This document shows, piece after piece, positions 1-12,700 of a DNA stretch of 64,000 bases. The translations under genes and the position numbers were made by a program. Under the pieces are notes generated by a model. The model worked only from the letters and a program-made list of their open reading frames with translations, searched no databases and was not told the origin of the DNA. Position 1 is the first letter of the stretch. The number at the start of each line of letters is the position of its first letter. This stretch comes from Lumbricus rubellus. Taxonomy: Eukaryota; Annelida; Clitellata; Crassiclitellata; Lumbricidae. The stretch spans positions 28,876,981 through 28,940,980 of the forward strand of contig OX243815.1 of assembly GCA_945859605.1 (NCBI GenBank), written 5' to 3'.

Positions 1-2364
1 CTTCTTCTCTGCCATTTATTTACTCAGGTCTTACACAATGTGATGTTTGTACTATCTAGTAATATTTCTCCTGAAGTACCGAGATCGCCTGAATAAGGCT
101 TCTGGCTTCAGAAGTAATTTTATAATAATATTATGTAACTATCTCTGTTCTGTATGCAGACTATAAATTGTAAATGAGATCTACAATTCTACACGGCCTA
201 TCGCTGTTGGCACGAAACAAGCAGCATATTGTATTTAATTGATCCTTCTCTTAAGACTTTCTCTCGCCTGACTGTTCGTGCTTCAAACGTGAGCACAATA
301 AAAAAATCCTTGTCACGTCTGCTCTTTTGATTCTGCTGATGGGGAAAAATTGAAAGGTGAAGATAATGATCGCATGACAGAGAGGAGAGGCAGTCGTAAC
401 TCAGAAATATTACGCTAGTTTACTGTGATGTGGTTTCGTACAAAGCCGTACAGCTTGTCAAGCTATTGAAATCATATATCCTTTGAGTACAGTTCATGTC
501 GTGACAGAATTTGACAAAGTGAGATGGGTTTTTACGAGTGGAAGTAACGTAGAACAACTGAAAAGGGAAATTCTTTTGACACAGACATTGTTGACACTGC
601 GTCTACAGTTTGGTGTAGCTGTAGCTGCCTGACAGCTGATGTTTGGTGAAGCTCTCTGCTTGCTTATTTGGACGAAAGCAAGCAAACAAGTTCTCTTGTG
701 TCATCTGACTTTCGTGTCTAGCGTTTCATTTCATTCTGTTCAAAGTGATTTTATTACAGATGCAAAATTTACTTTGGAAAACATGTTGGGTAATCAATCA
801 TATTGTGGGAAATGGGAATGTATGGCACATGTCGCATGTTGATGGCTTAGTGAATATGCTGATGCACTATTATACACCATTATACGACTTGGGTCATAAT
901 CCCATGGCAGTCATTGGTAAAATGAGCAAATAGTTGGGAAATATTCCATTTTGTAGTCCTAGCACCTATTCTGCTCTAATTAATTACTGCAGTTGCTAAA
1001 GACACTGGTGACCAATAATCCTATATAGTTCTTTGAATAAGACTTAAACATTACATCTAAGCTCCTACAATTCTTTGTGTTTGGTTGACCATAGCCGTAG
1101 TTCTTATTTCTTCAAGTTACAATTTAGCAAAACATCAACACTGGCCGGTGCTTTGTATGGTCAATGCTATTTAATATAGCTCACCCTTTTGAGTAACTCA
1201 CAACAGCACTGTATCCGTAGCACCATTCCGAGCTAAAAAAGTGTATTTTAGTTTGGCAAGTAAACTCTTCCTTGGTTGTCGTCTTCGCGTGACCTTGGCA
1301 GTGGCCAGTTGTTAACTTAGGCTGAACACAATGGCCTTGTTTCTAATGACTGCACCACCTTCTTCTGTTCGTTGAATTTTCAATGTTGTCGTCTCTCTCG
1401 TTCATGCATGCTTCAGCGATAGGATAGCTTTGTGCGGTATTCCTCATGCTGAAGTTGACTTCTTGGGTGCACATTGAATGACTAGAATGTGCTTCAAAAT
1501 TACATTACCTTGCTCTTGCAGCAAATTCAAAATTCACTGTTGAGTTAAATATGTAGCCCGTTGTGAGGAATGTACACTGTGTTTGGCAGCCACTGTTGTG
1601 TTTGTACTTTAGCTGAAAGAAGCGTCCATGCATCTAAATGTATTTATCAAAACACTTAATCTCGCTCCTTCTATTCACGCTGTTCCAGTGGTATTGTACA
1701 ATCGCTCTGATCCGTGCACTTGTGCCTGTCTTGAATCCAGATTCACACTTCTGACGACCTTCATGGCATCGGCTGCTGTGGAATTAAGTACTGATTGCCT
1801 TATCTTGCCCTGTCATGAACCCGTGAAGACTCCTTTTAGAGCCTACAGTGTATTGAGGCAATCGGCCGTTTACTGTACAGCTTTGTTGGCTACTGGTCTG
1901 TTGGTATTCAAAGCTGCAGTCTGCAGGTATTAGGTGTATCAGTTGATGTATTGCCGTATAACTTTAATAGGTATCAATTATTGCTTGTCTTGACCGCATA
2001 TTTATTTATTTATTTCTCACATTTGCTGTAGCGCCCCTACAAGCTCTCCACTCAGAGGCGCTCCCAACTACAGCGCGGATACTGCATCAGAGTTTCACGC
2101 CGAGGCGCACAGGCAATTGCGAGTAAAGGATTTGCCCAAGATCCCTGCGAGGCGGCTTGAGGTGGAATTGAACCTGGAACCCTATGGCTCCACGGCAACA
2201 AACCCACCCCCACCACTGCGCTTCGCATAGTCTCAGTTTCACTGGATGTTTGTGGTTTCAGAAGTAACTTGATTAAAGTGTTATTACAGAGTACCATGTC
2301 ACTGATATATTCTGAACGTTAAATAAATTTTGTAGAGTTTCTGTTGGGTGCGCCTTGACCGCAG
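1..2364. other. KAT6 upstream intron sequence, no exon recognised
   Basis: AT-rich non-coding DNA before the first visible KAT6 exon. No PHD, H15 or other KAT6 exon was recognised. Small open frames (for example 1628-1933) have no protein-like similarity and lack convincing flanking splice sites. A SINE sits near the right end. Confidence 0.6.
2027..2228 (-). mobile_element. tRNA-derived SINE, near full length
   Basis: Reverse-strand copy of the family best seen at 8813-9015. The 3' body (GCGCCTCTGAGTGGAGAG and GGGGCGCTA on the minus strand) and the tRNA-like head (degenerate B box near 2165-2178) are recognisable, and a TTTATT-repeat tail precedes it on the plus strand. It lies in a KAT6 intron. 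Confidence 0.75.
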
Positions 2365-3774
2365 CATCTGCATCCGCACCATGGGAGCCAAATCAAGTTC
2401 AGTCCAACGAAATTCCAGAGACTAAATCCGGCAACACAGACGAAAACATTGCAGTTGATAACACCGACGAGCAATCGCAATATCACGGCGACATGAATCC
2501 GAAGGGACTCATCGACGGTCTCACACGATTCTTCACGCCATCGAACAAGCGCAACTCACGCGTTTCTCGCAACACCCTGCAGCGGACGCTCGAGCTGAAA
2601 GTCAAGAACGGTGCGTCGTCTCCGAAGTCCCGCATCCTAACCCTCGTGCCTCGAAGACAACAGCAGCAGCAGCAACCACGGCCAAAATCCATCAAGGCAG
2701 CATCTCATCAAGCGCAAAGTTCCGCTTTCTTTCGACTTGAGAAGAAGAAGAAGGATGGTCAACATCGCCGGAGAACATCGGACGGTCGTCGAAGGGAACA
2801 GCTGTACGATGGGTTGTCGCATTTCTTTGCGGTCGACGGCAAGCGTCGGAGTTGCACGCTCGGTCGTTGCCATGGAAGCGACCTATCGATGGAGGGCGGA
2901 CCGTTCTACGTCCGGAACAGCATGGTGTATCTGGGGAAAAAGTGGGACATGTCGGAGAAAGGAACAGAGATGATGGGGTCGGACGTGAAACTTTCTCGGC
3001 TCGCCGGACGTGTCATCCGCTCTCGTACGAGATCGTTGTCGCTGACGGGAATGAAGGAGACGAAGACAACGTCGTCTGCGCCGCAGTCGAAGAAGCAGAC
3101 GCTCGGCAGACACGGTCCGGAGGAGTCGAGGTCTCTGTCTCATCTCAACACCTGCGTAACGACATCGTCTGCTGACAACAAGAGGCATCCTCCGCCGCAC
3201 ACCTTTGGTACTTACAGCACTCGCCTGTCGAAGCAGTCTCGGTCCGACAGCTCCGAGTCGCTGCCGTGCCGCGACAGGAGCAGATCGTCCGGAACGTCCA
3301 AGACGTCGTCATCGGCGGTTAGTTGTCCTCCGGTTGGTCGCTCAAGCGGTGCAAAAGGACAATCGTCGCTTGGAGACTCGGTGGTGATGAGAAGCGAGAA
3401 TGACGTGTCAACCATCTGTGACGCTCGTTTCAACCGCAGCAGCAGCAGCAGCAATGTGCCTTTTGATGCCAAGGACGCTACGTCAACGCGTCCTCCTCCA
3501 ACAAGTCGACAGCTTGACGTGGTCGAACACTGTAAGCTTCCGAGCGTTGAATCGCAAGGCACGACAGTTTCCTCCTCTTCTTCTTCTTCCGCCTCCTCCT
3601 CATCAGCCTTTCCCACGACTACCGGAAAAAGTGCGATGGTCAAGCTGACCCGTCTTTCATCCAACGACTGCTCGGTTTTCCTGTCGCACGGCGGAGGAGG
3701 AGGAGGAGGGGGTTCCTGTCCATCTGAACCGGCGCCTGTTGTCGTGGAGACCAAATGCCTGCAAAACTCTGAAA
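2365..3774 (+). CDS. KAT6: KAT6 linker exon, low complexity with duplicated DGL-FF motif
   Basis: Large exon of about 470 codons ending at a good donor (GTGAGT at 3775). It carries KGLIDGLTRFFTPS and a second related motif, YDGLSHFFAV, about 100 residues later. The rest is basic and Ser-rich, with poly-Gln (~2660), poly-Ser (~3440 and ~3570) and poly-Gly (~3695) runs typical of disordered regions. In vertebrate KAT6A/B the single DGL-FFTPS motif lies between the second PHD finger and the HAT domain; the second copy here looks like an internal repeat. Other open frames inside this exon are compositional shadows. Confidence 0.85.
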
Positions 3775-6700
3775 GTGAGTGCCTGTTGTTAATATACAAG
3801 ACTTTCTCGTCATGTATATATAATTCATTTATTCCAGAAATTTACATAGCGCCCCTTTGAGAATTCTACTCAGAGGCGCCCAATATATAAAAATGGCAAG
3901 TTGTATCTTCTTTTACAATATGCAGAAATATTTTAATTCTTTTGCTTTTTATCAGTTTTAGTAAGTAGATTCAAACTGTTAGCAGAATAAAGTTACTTTT
4001 GCATTGGAGATAAGCGCAGTTAATGAGATCCTCCACAGCATTGGTTTCATGTTTCATCGGTTTTAGTTACAAGTAGATTCGAATTGCTTAACAAAATAAA
4101 GTTACTTTATTGTGATAGAGATGAGCAATGATCTTACTCAACAGATTTCGTTCCATTCTGAATAAATTGTCTTTGTATCCAATTTCAAAATGTCATGCTC
4201 TTATAAAAAAAATGAAACACGTTTGTTTTTATGGTTTCAGGCTCAGGTGTTAAAATTGAAGGATGCGCTGATACTGTCTCTGCAACGAAGAAAGAAGATG
4301 AATCGTTGACGGAGCATCCTATTGTTCTTGATGCGGCTGACGCTCGAAGAATTGTTCGTCCTGGCATGACGCCCAGCGACATGATTCTCTTCCGAAAGGC
4401 TCAGAAAATCGCTGCTGAGGTTCTTTAGCATTTTAATTTTGCATAATTTGTTGTTGAATCGTATGTTTAATAAAATTCATTCCAAGAATTTATATAGCAC
4501 CTCTGCAAGGGACCTACTCAGAGATCTAATGAGCTCATTAGATCTCTTAGCCGGGGTTGGATTGGAAACTGCTTCTGAGTGGAGGGTCTAGAACGGGCGC
4601 TATATAAATCTCAAGTGAAATGAATGAATGAAAGAGGTGAAAGATTTTGCTTGCGTAATGTTTGGAATGTAATGTCTCTTTAGCTATGCTGAGCATAAAT
4701 TTTAGTTTTTGAATGGCTACCAGTACGAGCGTATGCAGGGTGAGTGGAAGAAAGTGACTTCCTTCATTTGTTGTCTGTATATTAAACTATGAAATATTCA
4801 CCAATGTGAGGAAATTTATCTAAATGAGTTCTTATCTCATCTGAACTGCTGTAATGGTTCGTAATATTTGAAATCTCGATGGTCCCGTGTTAAATATGAG
4901 GTCATTGTGACAACATTTGTGAACAAATTTGTGAAAATATTGAACTGTGGATGAATGAAACTCCTGATTGTGTATCTCCTGCACTTGAGGCCTCCAACCA
5001 GTCCAGAACAAAATCTTGTGCAATGCAAGGAAAGCTCCACAGAACAGAAATTCAAAATATTGAACGCTGTATAAGCATATCAGGCAGACAGAGGATGAAT
5101 TGGGTCAACTTGTGTGCAGTAGGATGCACCAGTAGTGTGTGGACTTTGTTGCCTTCAGTGTCAAAGCCACAGCTGAGACGCTTTGAACGCAGCAAATTAT
5201 AGCTTAATGGGTCAATTAAGATCGTAGATTTTGTTGCTTTCCAAATTATATTTTAAAAAATTTTGTTTTGTTTTGAGTGCACTTTATAATGAAGTTTTAT
5301 GGGATAGCATTCTTCACTGACTGTAGAACTTTCTGTTAAGTGCATGTGTACGACTGTATGTGTGTACTTGTGTGTATGTGTCATTGCCCTTTGTTGACCT
5401 TGCCAAGTGTTACGTGGAACATACAAACTTGAGATGGTCAGTTTTAGGAAAGTCGTTGATACACACTTGCTTAGCATGGTTACATAGTGGCAGTACTGAA
5501 ATGTAAGAAATAAAAGTATTGATTAAAGTACAATAAGGCTACTCAAGAGTAGGGCATGGGCTTAATGGGTTCAGCATCTTGGCTACTGTACGTTAAATGG
5601 TTTGTTCAAGACTTACAAATGTCACTGGATGCACATGAAGGATATCGTTAGTTGGTAGGGAAGGTCAAGGCGGTTCACTGCAGATTATTCTATCATCTGA
5701 TTGATGCTTTGTAATGAATATACTCACTGAGAAAGCAGCTTATTGATTAACAATTGATTGTAACGGTAGTTGCACCTTCAGGTTAATAATTGCTATGCTA
5801 AGTTGATTGGTGCACTTCGTCCTAAGAGTGATGGTCGTGGTGAAGATGCAAGATGTATCGAAGCGTTCGGAGCGCCTCTGAGTAGACTTCTTGAAGGGAC
5901 GCTATATAAGTTTTCGGAATGAATGAATTAATTTGATAGCAGCTTTTGGAAGTCTCATATACCATACCATACCATTTCTAGACTATTGGACAGTTCTGAT
6001 AGGGATACAATTTGAGATAGGCTGAAAGTGTGTTTGTTTTTGGCTAGTGACTGAATGGTGTATAATATCAGCAGGAGTTTGTTCATTGAGATCACTAACT
6101 CACAGTGCTTGTGACACCATGATATGCTTACATTGTGGTATAAAAGAATGGAGCCAGTCAGTCTCTTTGAAATGTGGCGCACAATGTTTGTAATCTTTGC
6201 TCTACTTGAAGCACAGGCAGATGTAGTTCCATGATAAATTCTGCTTCAGCACCATCTGTTAAGGATCCCTTAAATGTGAGCATATCGACTTGGCAGGAAG
6301 GTGCAGTTTCTCTCGCATGTATGGCTCTGATGGTGAAAGAAGTTTGACAGGTTGGTTATGACTTGAAAGTTACAGGCAATGATGGACTAAAGCTGACAAC
6401 GTATAGAAACTGTGCCAGCCTGGCCATGCATGGACAGAACTTCAGTATACAGAGATATCTTATTGGCACCGTATTTATGGGTCACAAGAGTTTTAAGGGG
6501 ATGATTTTTATTATATGACCCTGATCTGATACAGTTGAGACAGACTGGACAATGGGCGTTCAGAATTCAATCTCCTACGCTAGAGCATTATTAATCGTGA
6601 TTTTGGATGAACTGTTGCTTTTTCCTGCTCTGGAAATGCTGCCACTATTATACCACCACTTTGTGATCACGTGCCGAGCCATGTGAACTATGTTTACGCC

Positions 6701-9700
6701 AGGTTTAACATCCTAAACGCATTTTAAGACATACAGACATTCTAATTCTAGTCTTTGATGGAACTGTTACTGATTCTTTTCAGAGAATTCTGGTCAGTCA
6801 AGAGTTGAATAACTTCGATCCTTGCCAGCCGACGCCTCCACTCATTCAGTTCGGTCCATATGAATTGACTGCTCTTCATTCGTCACTGTATCCACCGGAA
6901 TTTGCAAGGTATTTAGTTAATCAACATGCATTATATAATTCATGTGTACTGTGTTATATATATATATATATATATACATGCACACACATGTATGTATATA
7001 AATATATATGTGTGTGTGTGTAGTGTCTTTGTGAGCTGTAATAGGGCACTATATAAATTAGCTTTGATGCCTCTAGGATTGCATTAGCCAATCTCCAAGA
7101 CTGCATCGCCACAAGTATAGTGAAAAGCTGTTCAGACAAGTCACAAAACAAGTTGTCAAATGAAATGTAGCTTTGGGTATCACAAGTGCAAAACTGATAT
7201 CCTGGTGAATGTTTATGGAAGAGTGTTCCTATTGGTGTAGCAAATAATGTAAACAATAGGGGACCAGGCCAAGACCGGCTGTCCGATCCCTGTAGAACAA
7301 CAGGCATCAACCTCCTTTTTACACCATGTGTTGTTGCTTGTGGTAATATAAACATGATGATCAGAATACTTTGTGTGCTTTCTTTGACCCTCACTGTTCC
7401 CAGGATTTGGTATTTTCGAAATTCTGAAAGAACTGTTGGTTGACTTGCAATAGTAATTACGTTCATTGGTTTGTTGTTGATACCTTATTATTGAGAGTAC
7501 TTATTTAATGTTTGGTTCACAGTAAAGATTATGGTTCGTAATGTTTGTATTGAAAATATCAGGAATGATTTATATCTGCTATGGAAAGATTCAAATCTTC
7601 TTTGTACTTGTAACAGACATGTATAAATTGTATTGCACATCTGTGTCAAATTAGCTGTTGAGGAATCTGTAGAATTACACATAGCTCTTTGCTGCTTTAG
7701 ATTAAAATTTTGTTTTTGTATTTTTTGAATAGTGCTTTTGCTTGTCAGAATTTTAGTTCAGAGTTTGTTTTTCTTGTTTTCATGTTTAGGCTACCAAAAT
7801 TGTTCATCTGTGAATTTTGCTTGAAATATCTAAAGAATCATTGTGCTCTGGAACTGCACATGGTATGTACACAAAGTCTGAGAGTAATCTACTGTAAGCT
7901 TACATCACCAGTAGTTTACAAATAATTTTAGCAACTGGTGTAAAATTATCTAATTTCACACACTTTAAGCAAAATTACCATTTATAACTTCATATTTTTC
8001 TAGTTTCAGCTTATAACCAATTTTGTAATTGGAGCGCAAATTCTGAATTTTATTAAATAGTTACTTTTTACACGCTCTATACAAATATACATAGTAACTT
8101 AATTGGCAAATCAGAACATTTACAGTGGTTTAGAAGGAATTAATTTGCAGTGGCTCATTTTACAATGTTGCGTTTGGAGAAATGTGAGCATCGTGTGAAA
8201 TTTGCCCTATACTTAACTATTCATCTTGTACTAATGAATGATGAAGGTGTTGGCATACCCATCAGTTGAGAGGAGACAACCAAAGTGGAAAGGGTCCATA
8301 TGATTCATGTGTGTTTGTACAAGTGTAGCATCTAGACACTTAATATTTACCATTTTTAGGCAGCATCTCTCAGTTAAGCAAAGTTTGTCTCAACTTAAAC
8401 CAGAACTGGCAGAGATTGGAAAGTGTCAATCCAGCACGAATGACAAATCCGTGTAATACGAGACTAAGTACGGTTGAGGATGTACCAAGATGTACCGAAA
8501 TATAAAGCATCAATTGATTTTAAAAATATTTCTGAATGCTGCTGCGGAATCCAAAACATGTGGGAATTTGTTATCAGGCAAATTCCACGCGTTACGAGCT
8601 GTCTATGAAAATAAGCAAACGGGAAAATTAGCAGTGCAGCCGGTGTTGTCGATGAACACCGGCAAGTAATATAATACACGTTGCGGCTGAGGTTTTTGAA
8701 AGGCGTAATATTGACATAGAGATTTTCATGCATAACACTTCCATGTACCATATACATGCGTGCATAAATATTTTGCATGCTACCATGAATACACGCAACC
8801 TCTATGCTACTTTGTGGGGCGCGATGGTGTAGTGGTGGCGTCGTTGCCTTGGAGCCGGAAGGTTCGAGGTTCGAATCCACCACGCCGTGTAAGGACCTTG
8901 GGCAAGTCCTTCACTCAGAATTGCTCAGCGCTTCAGGCGTGAAACTTCGATGCAGTGTCCACTCTGCATTCGTAAGCGCCTCTGAATAGAGAGAACTTGA
9001 AGGGGCGCTATAACAAGTGCACTGCACATACATGCAAACAAACAAGCATAAATATTTTGCATTCTGCCATGAATACATGCAGCTTGCTACTTTATTTTTC
9101 TATTTACTTGAATGATGCTTGAAATTTGCTGTTTTGTCACAGACGAAGTGCCGGCAGAGATATCCGCCTGGTAATGAACTGTATCGCCTTGACAACCTAT
9201 CCGTGTTTGAAGTCGATGGCAGCGCAAGTCCCATCTATTGCCAGAACGTTTGTCTGCTTGCACGACTCTTTCTCAGCGCCAAGTCACCGATGCAATCGAA
9301 CATGTCGCCATTTCTGTTCTACATTGCCACAATTAATGACGCCACTGGTTCACATTTGGTCGGCTACTTTGCGAAGGTATTTCCGCTTTATTCTAGGTTA
9401 TTCGAAATTGCTGCGTATAGCATCATGTAAAAAGTTGTTTTTTTATATTTAGAATGTAACTTTACATTGTCTAATTAATGCAAGCAGCAATGCCAAGAAT
9501 CAGCAATGCATATTCTTCATAGCAATGCATGTTCTAATGCAAAAATGATTTGAATGCTGTAGCCTACTGTGTTGTGCTACTATAGATCCATTTAAGAAGA
9601 TATAGGATCAACTGATGTATACGGACAAACTTTATTAAAAAACCTTTTTGCTGTCTTTATCCCTTGTCCACTTTTTTATCCTGAATACTTGGACTTTTTA

Positions 9701-12700
9701 TTTGCCATCCAAACCAATTTGGACAACATGTTATCTTCCACATTGCATTATTCCTCCATGGCTGATATATCGGCTTCAGGGTCGTTATTCCTATCGATCA
9801 AATTTCAGCTTGAGGTTTATTTTATTTTGTCACTGTAAAGCACTGGATTATTGTATGCAGATGAACTTGTTTACTTTTCTGTACATTTAGTATGTAGTCA
9901 GAGTCCACTTTAAGTCTGTGTGATCTGTTTTTGCAGCAATTTCACAATATGATTTTGTGTTAGTTTGATCGAAAGGCAGCCATTTTACAAACTGCTGAAA
10001 TATGAAGCTGAGATACTAGTGCAAGCTGTCAGGATAGCTAGAGAAATCATCATGCATGGTGACAGTATCAAAGCTGAGGGCTTACAGTGACTAATGACTA
10101 TTATAAAAAAGTAAAATACTGGCATTGAAAATATATAAATGATTTATGCTACTATACAGCATTGTGTTCTTTTAGTCAGAAAGCAAATGAAGTTTAAGAC
10201 ATGGACTAAAATACTTTGTGTAATAAATTCATTATGAACGATCAAAAAATCTTCAAAAAATTCCTTTAATTTTATCCATTTGATGATCTCCTTTTGTTGC
10301 CTTACATTCTACACTAGAATGATACTATAATCAACCATTCACTGACGAGCTGCATTTGTTTCCCATGCATTTCAGTACGCACTCGTTACTAAAGGGTTAA
10401 GGTTTTATATCTATCATTCTTGCCAAAGATGTATGAGTATGTTGTCTATGGCAAAAAGAAAAATCAGAAAAGACAAGTTTTTTTAAATTAATAAGAATTA
10501 CTGATTTATGTTCAAGCTGTCACGGAAGACTTTTTCAGATGTAATTGAGGCGTAATTTATTTCGCGTTTTTTTCACCGTTGCAGTGAATTTATTGCTGCT
10601 GCTGCAGAAAAGGAAAAAAGCTTAATGCAGATTGATGAGCTGATAACGCAATTAGATGAAAGTGATTTGTTGCTTTCTGATTTGCAGGAGAAATATGGTC
10701 TGAATGGTAGCTACAGTCTTGTCAGCCTCCTCGTTCTTCCTCCATACCGGCGCAAGGGTTATGGGGACTTCCTCATTCAACTCAGTGAGTACAATCTATG
10801 AACCTCCTTTCTATTATTTATTTTATTTATTACTCCATTTCTACGGCACCCCTTCAAGCTCTCCACTCAGAGGCGTTCCCGTCTACAGCACTGACACTGC
10901 ATTGGAGTTTCATGCCAAAGCATCCGGGCAATTGCTAGTGAAGGACTTGCTCAAGGTCCCTCCACGGCAGCTTGAGGTGGATTCGAACCTGGAACCCTCC
11001 GGCTTCAAGGCACCGATGCCACCACAAAATAACCGTGCCCCGTGGCGTACAAACCAGGCAATAAATTCTTTATGGACACCATCTTTTCTAACACTTTTAT
11101 CATGAAATAGATAATTATTCGTCACAAACATATCATTAAAGTGAACATTTTGTGAAGACATTTACGTGCGTTCATCGCATGACGCATGCACGGATTACTC
11201 TGTGAAATATTGGCTGAGCTGATAGGTTGCACCAACATTGCTTTACCCTTTCTTACCCTTTATTCATTTCTAGTTTCCTTCTCACTTTCCTTCCCAACTT
11301 CTGTGGTACTGACCTTGTTTTTGCAGTAATTACAGCTGGCAGATTGATTTTATTGCGTCTAATAATTTCTCCACTGGCTGCGATTGAGTTACCTGTGGTT
11401 TGTCTTTTTAGGTTATCTGATTTGTCGTCTAAACAAGAGCCACGGTTCACCTCTGAGGCCTCTGTCATCGGTGGCCAGTTTAGCATTTAATGCCAACTGG
11501 TCCAAGACAATCATGGAATTCATCAAGACATACTGGACTCCTGAACAAGCTCTGACTATTCGAGGTTTGTGCTATTCTTACGTCATGTGCATCTATCGTA
11601 TGTTGGTCTGTTCGTGGATTATTTATCGTTTTTTAAATAAGAATTGAAGTTGAAACAACCGAAGTAGTTTTAGCAGATGAACATGTTTGCTATCAAATGG
11701 TCTTAATTACCTTGCCAACAAATAATTTCTTTCTACGAACTCTTCGATTATACTCAGCATGAAATAAATCCATGTAATAAAAGTTTCCTTATTTGAAAAT
11801 ATTTTTGAGAGTTCCTGCAAAAAATTGAGCAATTAATTGATTCATGTTTTCAATGTTATATGAATCTGTCCAAGAAACTTCCTCCTACTTCTTTACTGGC
11901 ATCATCTCAAGGTTGTTTTAACCACAAAGTGACAAGAATGTTTTTCCAGGGGTCTTGTTTCGTAACTTAAGTTAATAACTACTAATCCATTTCATTTTTA
12001 ACAACAGCTCGATTGATGTTGTTGTCTTCTTTATTATTATTAACGTCTTGATGTCATCTTTGTTGCGTGCTTTTCTTTTGAAGTTGGGGTGCGACAACTT
12101 GTATGATTAGTTGATTACTAATATAAGCAAATATGATGGTGATCGTATTTTCTTTCAGATATCAGTCTCCGCACTGGGATTCATCCTGCAGATGTGACGT
12201 CAACATTGTCGTCTTTGCAGCTGATTGATGGAACTAAGCAAGACATCGGGTGAGTGACATCTACTGATGTTGTACCCTTAATTTAGATAAAACCAACTTT
12301 ATTTTATTTAAATCCCACCGGAAAATAAAGCCAAATGACAATCTCTGTTTGCTTATTGATGATATTTTCATCAATCAAGTTGAATCTACAAAATTCTTAG
12401 GTGTGCATATAGATCAACATTTGACCTGGAAAGTTCATATTAATCAAATTGCAACTAAAATTGCTAAAAATATTGGTATTATTTCCCGCGTTGCTTATAT
12501 CTTGCCAAAGACAATTAGAATGAATTTGTATTATACCCTTGTCTACCCCTACCTCACATATTGCAACCTTGTTTGGGCATCGACATACGAATCCAGGCTT
12601 CATAAACTTGTAATCTTACAGAAGAGGGCTGTTCGTATAATTGCGGGTATTCGTAAACGGGAACACACTGGCCCTTCCTTTAATGAACTTCATCTCCTGA

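Larger units (their letters stand above)
7790..11564 (+). other. KAT6: MYST catalytic core exons (zinc finger to acetyl-CoA loop)
   Basis: Four exons encode the HAT core. 7790-7862 gives LPKLFICEFCLKYLK and the start of the C2HC finger, completed by the TKC of 9143-9376. That second exon also carries the lysine at 9281-9283, which aligns with the autoacetylated MYST lysine. 10688-10784 joins in phase to recreate the family string YFAK-EK and holds LPPYRRKGYG, the acetyl-CoA pyrophosphate loop. 11412-11564 gives GSPLRPLSSVA where the family has GSPEKPLSDLG. Zinc ligands, CoA loop and autoacetylation lysine are kept; the residues five before the LPPY proline and after GSP, used for catalysis in Esa1 (Cys304, Glu338) and MOF, are Ser (10724-10726) and Leu (11453-11455). 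Confidence 0.85.

Noticed and set aside
1628..1933. Possible upstream KAT6 exon
   Set aside because: Open for 101 codons but shows no PHD or H15 motif and no convincing splice sites; KAT6 N-terminal domains are Cys/His-patterned and this is not.
8817..8885. A functional tRNA gene
   Set aside because: The B box is good, but the cloverleaf is imperfect and the sequence continues into a repeated non-tRNA body with many copies; it is a SINE head.
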